The notes under the pieces were generated by a model that worked only from the letters and a program-made list of their open reading frames with translations, searched no databases and was not told the origin of the DNA. A program made the position numbers and the translations under genes. 64,000 nt of DNA from Kosakonia quasisacchari (GTDB lineage: Bacteria > Pseudomonadota > Gammaproteobacteria > Enterobacterales > Enterobacteriaceae). Each line of letters opens with the position of its first letter. Positions within the stretch are counted from its first letter, which is position 1. Below are positions 59,201 through 64,000 of this stretch, one piece after another. Location: NCBI RefSeq assembly GCF_004331415.1, contig NZ_SJOP01000010.1, forward strand, positions 1-64,000, in the 5' to 3' direction.

Positions 59201-59971
59201 TTACTCCAGCGTAAAGGGATCGGCGTCCTGCCAGGCCGGAAATTTCTCGCGGTACTCCTGTAACGCGCTTAATGACAGCTCGGCGTCAATGCGCGCCGCC
59301 TGGTGTGGCTCGGCGGTAGCGATAATTTCGCCCTGCGGGCTGATAACCCGACTGTCGCCACGATAGTGGTGGCCGTTACCATCGGTGCCGACGCGGTTGC
59401 AGCCCGCCACCCAGGCGAGGTTTTCAATCGCGCGGGCAACCAGCAGAGATTGCCAGTGCAGCGAGCGCGGCGCTGGCCAGTTGGCAACGTAGAGCAGCAG
59501 ATCGTAATCATTGCGGTTGCGCGACCACACCGGAAAGCGCAGGTCGTAACAGACCAGCGGCAGAATGCGCCAGCCGCGCCACTCAAACACCACGCGCTCG
59601 TTACCCGCTTCGTAGTGGTGGTGCTCATCGGCCATACGGAACAGATGGCGTTTATCGTAGAAGTGCACCTTACCTTGCGGTTCGACCAGCAAAAAACGGT
59701 TCACCGGTCCGCGCTCGGTTTGCAGCGCGGCGCTACCGGCGACCAGTGCATTGGTCTGGCGGGCCTTGTTCTGCATCCAGGCGATAACCTCGTCTTGCGG
59801 CATGGATTGTTTCGCCGCCTCCATGGCAAAACCGGTGGTGAACATTTCCGGTAGCACAATCACATCACGCCCGGTGACGTCTTCTAACTGAATATCGAAA
59901 TGGCGCAGGTTGGCAGGGCCATCCATCCAGACTAACGGTTGTTGTAACAGCGTAATTTTTAAACCAGGCAC
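59201..59971 (-). CDS. yafV: Omega-amidase YafV (nitrilase superfamily)
   Basis: Hydrolyses alpha-ketoglutaramate-type omega-amides, aiding the methionine salvage and glutamine transaminase side reactions. From the GTG chosen (GGGGAG site, 8-base spacing) it has 256 residues beginning with GLKITLLQQPLVWMDG after the start, as E. coli YafV; the longer frame would begin inside the terminator region. The nitrilase triad is visible: Glu in VLPEMFTTGF, Lys in FYDKRHLF, Cys in LVCYDLRFPVW. First conserved gene to the right of the inserted region. E. coli has ivy between yafV and fadE; here it is absent. Confidence 0.94.
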   Translation of the reverse strand: MPGLKITLLQQPLVWMDGPANLRHFDIQLEDVTGRDVIVLPEMFTTGFAMEAAKQSMPQDEVIAWMQNKARQTNALVAGSAALQTERGPVNRFLLVEPQGKVHFYDKRHLFRMADEHHHYEAGNERVVFEWRGWRILPLVCYDLRFPVWSRNRNDYDLLLYVANWPAPRSLHWQSLLVARAIENLAWVAGCNRVGTDGNGHHYRGDSRVISPQGEIIATAEPHQAARIDAELSLSALQEYREKFPAWQDADPFTLE

Positions 59972-60022
59972 AATAGCAACTCCCCGTAAGACAGCATTTG
60001 CACACTGTAGCATGAGGATAAA

Positions 60023-60047
60023 TAAAAAAACCCGCATGATGCGGGTT
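60023..60047 (-). terminator. Terminator of fadE
   Basis: On the minus strand AAACCCGCAT / ATGCGGGTTT is followed by a run of T, 36 bp after the fadE stop. The GTG start of yafV lies just beyond. Confidence 0.88.
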
Positions 60048-60083
60048 TCGATAAGAAGAGAGGATTTTCAGCAGCTTACTTCG

Positions 60084-62531
60084 TCAGGCAGCTTCCGGTT
60101 TGCGCACTTTCTCCGGCGTTTTTACCACCGGCTGAGTTGCCAGTGCCTCCGGTTCAAAGTCGTCAACGTTGATACTGCGCAGGCGGCTGACTTCGGCTTT
60201 GTTCAACAATGCGGCCTCTTCCTGATTAATCAGCCCGCTTGCCAGCGCCTGCTGCGCCAGCACGTCCAGACGGGTAAACGGCAGGTTTTTGCCCAACTCT
60301 TTGCAGATGCGCTGATGAATCGGATCCGCCGCCATCACATCAACCAGCGCCTCTTCCAGCAGACCGACCGGGTTATGCTCGCTCGGCGTCAGATACTGAC
60401 CGCGACCAATGCGTGAACGTGTTGCGCTCGGGGTTTGCAGGATCTTCGCCACTTTGTGATCCAGTTTGTCGGACGGTGCGCGGTAGTGACGACCGGTGGG
60501 GAAAATCACCAGGCTCAGGGCGCCAGCCACAAAGCGGTTCGGGAAGTTCTCCAGCAAGTCGTGCATGGCCTGTTCCGCCTGGTAGAGCGCATCCTGCACG
60601 CCCCAGTGTACCAGCGGCAGATCTGCTTCCTGACGGCCTTCGTCGTCATAGCGTTTCAGCACTGCCGAGGCGAGGTAGAGTTGGCTTAACACATCGCCGA
60701 GACGTGCCGAGATGCGCTCGCGGCGTTTCAGGCTGCCGCCAAGCACCGCCATCGATACATCCGAAAGCAGTGCGAGGTTGGCACTCACACGGTTCAGATG
60801 CTGGTAGTAACGCTTAGTGGCATCACGGGTCGGCGTGGCGCTGGTTAAACCGCGCGTCAGGCCGAGCCAGAGGCTGCGCATTTTATTGCTACCGACGTGG
60901 CCGATATGTTTGAACAGCAGCTTATCGAAGGCGTCCACATCGTTATTCTGCGCGGCGGCCATCTCTTCGAGCACATACGGATGACAGCGGATAGCGCCCT
61001 GGCCGAAGATCATCATGGTACGGGTGAGAATATTCGCGCCTTCTACGGTAATGGCGATCGGTGCGCCCTGGTAGCTACGTGCCAGGAAGTTGCCCTCGCC
61101 GAGCATGATGCCTTTCCCGCCGGCAATATCCATTGCATCAATGATTGACTGCTGACCACGGTGGGTACAGTGATATTTAACGATTGCCGAAAGCACCGCC
61201 GGTTTTTCACCGAGCATAATGCCGTAGGTCACCAGCGATGCGGCTGCATCCATGGCGTAGGCATTACCGCCAATGCGCGCCAGCGGCTCTTCGATGCCTT
61301 CCATTTTACCAATCGACACTTTGAACTGGCGGCGGATATGAGCGTACGCGCCAATCCCCATTGCGACGGATTTGACGCCGCCGGTGGAGTTGGACGGCAG
61401 CGTGATACCGCGGCCTACCGACAGACATTCCACCAGCATACGCCAGCCCTGACCGGCCATTTTCGGCCCGCCAATAATGTAATCAATCGGCACAAAGATA
61501 TCGTCGCCACGGGTCGGGCCATTCTGGAATGGCACGTTCAGCGGGAAGTGACGGCGTCCAATTTCCACGCCCGGCGTTGAGGTTGGGATCAGCGCACAGG
61601 TAATGCCTAACTCTTCGTCGCCGCCCAGCAGTTTATCCGGGTCAGAGAGTTTGAATGCCAGGCCCAGCACGGTGGCGATCGGTGCCAGCGTAATATAGCG
61701 TTTGTTCCAGGTGAGGCGCATACCGAGCACCTGCTCACCTTGCCAGTCGCCCATGCAGACAATGCCGGTATCCGGGATGGCACCTGCATCGGAGCCGGCT
61801 TCCGGGCTGGTCAGCGCGAAGCAGGGGATTTCCACACCGCGTGCCAGGCGCGGCAGATAGTGATTTTTTTGTTCCTCGGTGCCGTAATGTTGCAGCAGTT
61901 CACCCGGGCCTAAGGAGTTCGGCACGCCGACGGTGATCGCCAGGATACCCGAGACACCAGAGAGTTTTTGCAGCACGCGGGATTGGGCATAAGCCGAGAA
62001 TTCCAGACCGCCGTACTCTTTTTTGATGATCATTGCAAAGAAGCGGTGCTCTTTTAAGAACGCCCACAGTTCCGGCGGCAGATCGGCCATTTCATGGGTG
62101 ATCTGGAAGTCATTCGCCATGCGACAGGCTTCTTCCACCGGGCCGTCGATAAACGCCTGTTCTTCGGCGGTCAGACGCGGCTGCGGGTAGTTATGCAGTT
62201 TTTTCCAGTCCGGGTTACCGCGAAACAGATCGCCTTCCCACCAGGTTGTCCCGGCGTCGATGGCCTCTTTTTCCGTACGTGACATCGGCGGCATCACTTT
62301 ACGGAAACCACGGAATGCCGGCGCGGAAATTAACGCTTTACGCATCGGCGGCAAGTTAAACGGCACCAGAATAATCGCGAGCGGCAGCAGCACCCAGATT
62401 GACCACAGGCCAGCAACGCCCAGCGCGGCGGTCCACGCCAGCAAAATCACGCTGCTGAGCAGCAGATTAACGCGGTGGTAAAACAGCGCGCCGAGTAGAA
62501 CAACCGTTGCGATAATGCTCAAAATCATCAT
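60084..62531 (-). CDS. fadE: Acyl-CoA dehydrogenase FadE
   Basis: FAD-dependent first step of fatty acid beta-oxidation. The 815-residue protein matches E. coli FadE (814) and belongs to the large enterobacterial type with two N-terminal hydrophobic segments (about 1-20 and 25-60) before the acyl-CoA dehydrogenase core ([57 protein letters not shown]). ATG follows a GGGAG site; a second ATG is adjacent. A FadR-like operator lies upstream. Confidence 0.97.
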   Translation of the reverse strand: MMILSIIATVVLLGALFYHRVNLLLSSVILLAWTAALGVAGLWSIWVLLPLAIILVPFNLPPMRKALISAPAFRGFRKVMPPMSRTEKEAIDAGTTWWEGDLFRGNPDWKKLHNYPQPRLTAEEQAFIDGPVEEACRMANDFQITHEMADLPPELWAFLKEHRFFAMIIKKEYGGLEFSAYAQSRVLQKLSGVSGILAITVGVPNSLGPGELLQHYGTEEQKNHYLPRLARGVEIPCFALTSPEAGSDAGAIPDTGIVCMGDWQGEQVLGMRLTWNKRYITLAPIATVLGLAFKLSDPDKLLGGDEELGITCALIPTSTPGVEIGRRHFPLNVPFQNGPTRGDDIFVPIDYIIGGPKMAGQGWRMLVECLSVGRGITLPSNSTGGVKSVAMGIGAYAHIRRQFKVSIGKMEGIEEPLARIGGNAYAMDAAASLVTYGIMLGEKPAVLSAIVKYHCTHRGQQSIIDAMDIAGGKGIMLGEGNFLARSYQGAPIAITVEGANILTRTMMIFGQGAIRCHPYVLEEMAAAQNNDVDAFDKLLFKHIGHVGSNKMRSLWLGLTRGLTSATPTRDATKRYYQHLNRVSANLALLSDVSMAVLGGSLKRRERISARLGDVLSQLYLASAVLKRYDDEGRQEADLPLVHWGVQDALYQAEQAMHDLLENFPNRFVAGALSLVIFPTGRHYRAPSDKLDHKVAKILQTPSATRSRIGRGQYLTPSEHNPVGLLEEALVDVMAADPIHQRICKELGKNLPFTRLDVLAQQALASGLINQEEAALLNKAEVSRLRSINVDDFEPEALATQPVVKTPEKVRKPEAA

Positions 62532-62553
62532 AAAGAAAAGCTCCCTTGCTTGT

Positions 62554-62570
62554 AGGAGGTCTGACCACTT
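62554..62570. promoter_or_regulatory. FadR-like operator upstream of fadE
   Basis: AGGAGGTCTGACCACTT agrees with the FadR consensus at the central GGTCnGAC and 12 of 17 positions overall, 23 bp upstream of the fadE ATG on its non-coding side. FadR repression of fadE is known in E. coli. The divergent gmhA start is 200 bp to the right. Confidence 0.6.
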
Positions 62571-62769
62571 GTGATGTATTGGTTGTAGTGGATGTGATTT
62601 CTTTTAGCAATGTGTTTACAAAATAATTACAACCTGGTTCACATTGTTGAGGGCTTTTCGCGCACGGAAAATGAAAACGACAGGGGGCGCTTCGGCTTTA
62701 ACTTCTCGCCTGGAATAGTATCCGGTACACTGCGCAGTGTTATTTACATTTATGCTGAAGGATATCCTC

Positions 62770-63351
62770 ATGTACCAGGATCTTATTCGTAACGAACTGA
62801 ACGAAGCGGCGGAAACGCTGGCGAACTTCTTGAAAGATGATGCCAATATTCACGCTATTCAGCGCGCGGCGGTATTGCTGGCCGACAGTTTTAAAGCCGG
62901 CGGCAAAGTGTTGTCCTGTGGTAACGGTGGCTCACATTGTGATGCGATGCATTTCGCTGAAGAGTTAACCGGGCGCTACCGTGAAAACCGTCCGGGTTAT
63001 CCGGCGATTGCCATCTCTGACGTGAGTCATCTCTCCTGCGTCAGCAACGACTTCGGTTACGACTATGTTTTCTCCCGTTATGTGGAAGCTGTTGGCCGCG
63101 AAGGCGATGTGCTGTTGGGGATCTCCACATCCGGTAACTCCGGCAACGTGATCAAAGCAGTTGCGGCGGCGCGTGAGAAGGGGATGAAAGTCATCACCCT
63201 GACCGGTAAAGACGGCGGCAAAATGGCGGGCAGCGCAGATGTTGAAATTCGCGTGCCGCATTTTGGCTATGCAGACCGTATTCAGGAAATTCACATTAAG
63301 GTGATTCATATCCTGATTCAGTTGATTGAAAAAGAGATGGTTAAGGCTTAA
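62770..63351 (+). CDS. gmhA: Sedoheptulose 7-phosphate isomerase
   Basis: First step of ADP-heptose synthesis for the lipopolysaccharide core (also called lpcA). From the ATG giving [17 protein letters not shown] it has 193 residues (E. coli 192); eleven upstream codons are leader. It is a SIS-domain protein: [18 protein letters not shown] and [14 protein letters not shown] form the sugar-phosphate site and the His-Asp-Glu residues bind zinc. A GAAGGA ribosome-binding site precedes it. yafJ follows on the same strand. Confidence 0.97.
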   Translation: MYQDLIRNELNEAAETLANFLKDDANIHAIQRAAVLLADSFKAGGKVLSCGNGGSHCDAMHFAEELTGRYRENRPGYPAIAISDVSHLSCVSNDFGYDYVFSRYVEAVGREGDVLLGISTSGNSGNVIKAVAAAREKGMKVITLTGKDGGKMAGSADVEIRVPHFGYADRIQEIHIKVIHILIQLIEKEMVKA

Positions 63352-63380
63352 GAAAGGCTATTTTTTGCCATTTTGGCCTC

Positions 63381-63425
63381 GGGCAGTGCGCGAACCCCTG
63401 TCTACGCACCGTTGAAGCACTGCCC
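63381..63425. repeat. Inverted repeat between gmhA and yafJ
   Basis: GGGCAGTGC and GCACTGCCC form 9-bp perfect arms around a 27-base loop in the 135-bp gap. Function unclear; not followed by T. Confidence 0.45.
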
Positions 63426-63486
63426 GTGCGCAAACTGGCTGCACCAATTACGCCTTCTCTGATAAGGGCGCTATGTGGGGGTGTGT

Positions 63487-64000
63487 ATGTGCGAACTGCT
63501 CGGTATGAGCGCAAATGTGCCAACCGATATCTGCTTTAGTTTTACTGGTCTCGTCCAGCGCGGCGGCGGAACCGGGCCGCATAAAGATGGCTGGGGCATT
63601 ACTTTTTACGAAGGTAAGGGCTGTCGCACGTTCAAAGATCCGCAACCGAGTTTTAATTCCCCTATTGCGAAATTAGTGCAGGACTATCCGATCAAATCCC
63701 GATCGGTGATTGCCCATATTCGCCAGGCTAACCGTGGCGAAGTGGCGCTGGAAAATACCCATCCGTTTACCCGCGAACTGTGGGGGCGCAACTGGACGTA
63801 TGCGCATAACGGACAGCTTATGGGTTATAAGTCTTTAGTGACGGGTAATTTCCGCCCGATTGGCGAAACCGACAGCGAGAAAGCCTTTTGCTGGCTGTTA
63901 CATAAGCTGACCGAACGCTACCCGCGTACGCCGGGGAATATGGCGGCGGTGTTTAAGTACATTGCGGAATTAGCGGTGGAGCTACGGCAAAAGGGTGTTT
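63487..64000 (+). CDS. yafJ: YafJ, class II glutamine amidotransferase (partial, cut by window end)
   Basis: The frame opens at ATG 63487 and runs without a stop to the window edge, giving 171 residues. After removal of Met the N-terminal Cys2 ([10 protein letters not shown]) would be the Ntn-type nucleophile of a class II glutamine amidotransferase. Further conserved segments are [42 protein letters not shown] and [10 protein letters not shown]. coli YafJ (about 255 residues) also follows gmhA. The acceptor substrate is unknown. Confidence 0.93.
   Translation, partial: MCELLGMSANVPTDICFSFTGLVQRGGGTGPHKDGWGITFYEGKGCRTFKDPQPSFNSPIAKLVQDYPIKSRSVIAHIRQANRGEVALENTHPFTRELWGRNWTYAHNGQLMGYKSLVTGNFRPIGETDSEKAFCWLLHKLTERYPRTPGNMAAVFKYIAELAVELRQKGV

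Overview
The window is chromosomal DNA from a member of the Enterobacteriaceae. Almost every housekeeping protein aligns by eye nearly end to end with its Escherichia coli K-12 counterpart. The accessory genes (hpx-type allantoin and oxamate catabolism, no mazEF beside relA, no ivy beside fadE) point to the Klebsiella / Enterobacter / Kosakonia side of the family rather than to E. coli itself. Gene density is high and spacing is typical. No insertion sequence, prophage or CRISPR array was seen.

Layout. (1) 1-4.4 kb: mltD, gloB, yafS, rnhA, dnaQ and tRNA-Asp, in the E. coli order and orientation. (2) 4.45-8.5 kb: an allantoin module made of an NCS1 permease (hpxC), a GntR regulator (hpxS), allantoin racemase (hpxA) and a PuuE-type allantoinase (hpxB), with four copies of a TTGTATACAA-type operator. 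(3) 8.5-43.6 kb: a long core block running xni, sdaB, sdaC, ppnN, queF, syd, csrB, yqcC, truC, yqcA, gudP, gudX, gudD, garK-like kinase, barA, rlmD, relA, mazG, pyrG, eno, a reductase, ygcG, queE, ygcW, queD, cysJIH. In E. coli this block lies far away (near 62 min). (4) 43.6-50.9 kb: the second hpx module. hpxW-X-Y-Z run leftward, and an RpiR-type regulator followed by hpxJ-hpxK runs rightward. (5) 51.4-59.2 kb: one apparent operon of GntR regulator, a complete dipeptide-type ABC importer and a second gamma-glutamyltransferase-fold hydrolase. (6) 59.2-64 kb: yafV, fadE, gmhA and the start of yafJ, again in the E. coli order that follows dnaQ-aspV.

How the genes work together. HpxC imports allantoin, HpxA interconverts its enantiomers, and HpxB opens it to allantoate. 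HpxK releases ammonia to give ureidoglycine, HpxJ transaminates this to oxalurate, and HpxW hydrolyses oxamate. HpxX/Y/Z resemble the AtzG/AtzE/AtzH amidase set and may act on a ureido acid in between. Sigma-54-type -24/-12 elements lie before hpxW and hpxJ, and a weaker one before hpxC, which would tie the pathway to nitrogen limitation. The core block carries sulfate assimilation (cysJIH), D-glucarate use (gudPXD plus glycerate kinase), serine use (sdaCB), queuosine synthesis (queF, queE, queD), the stringent-response synthase relA, and two parts of the BarA/UvrY-Csr circuit (barA, csrB with a UvrY-like palindrome).

The most unusual points are these. The hpx genes sit in two halves on either side of a 35-kb core block that seems to have moved between tRNA-Asp and yafV. 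A 101-bp tandem duplication has created a 34-codon mini-gene between hpxX and hpxY. An ABC importer is linked to an Ntn-hydrolase of unknown substrate and has its own GntR operator. Assignments rest on reading the sequence and on recalled family knowledge; no database search was run.
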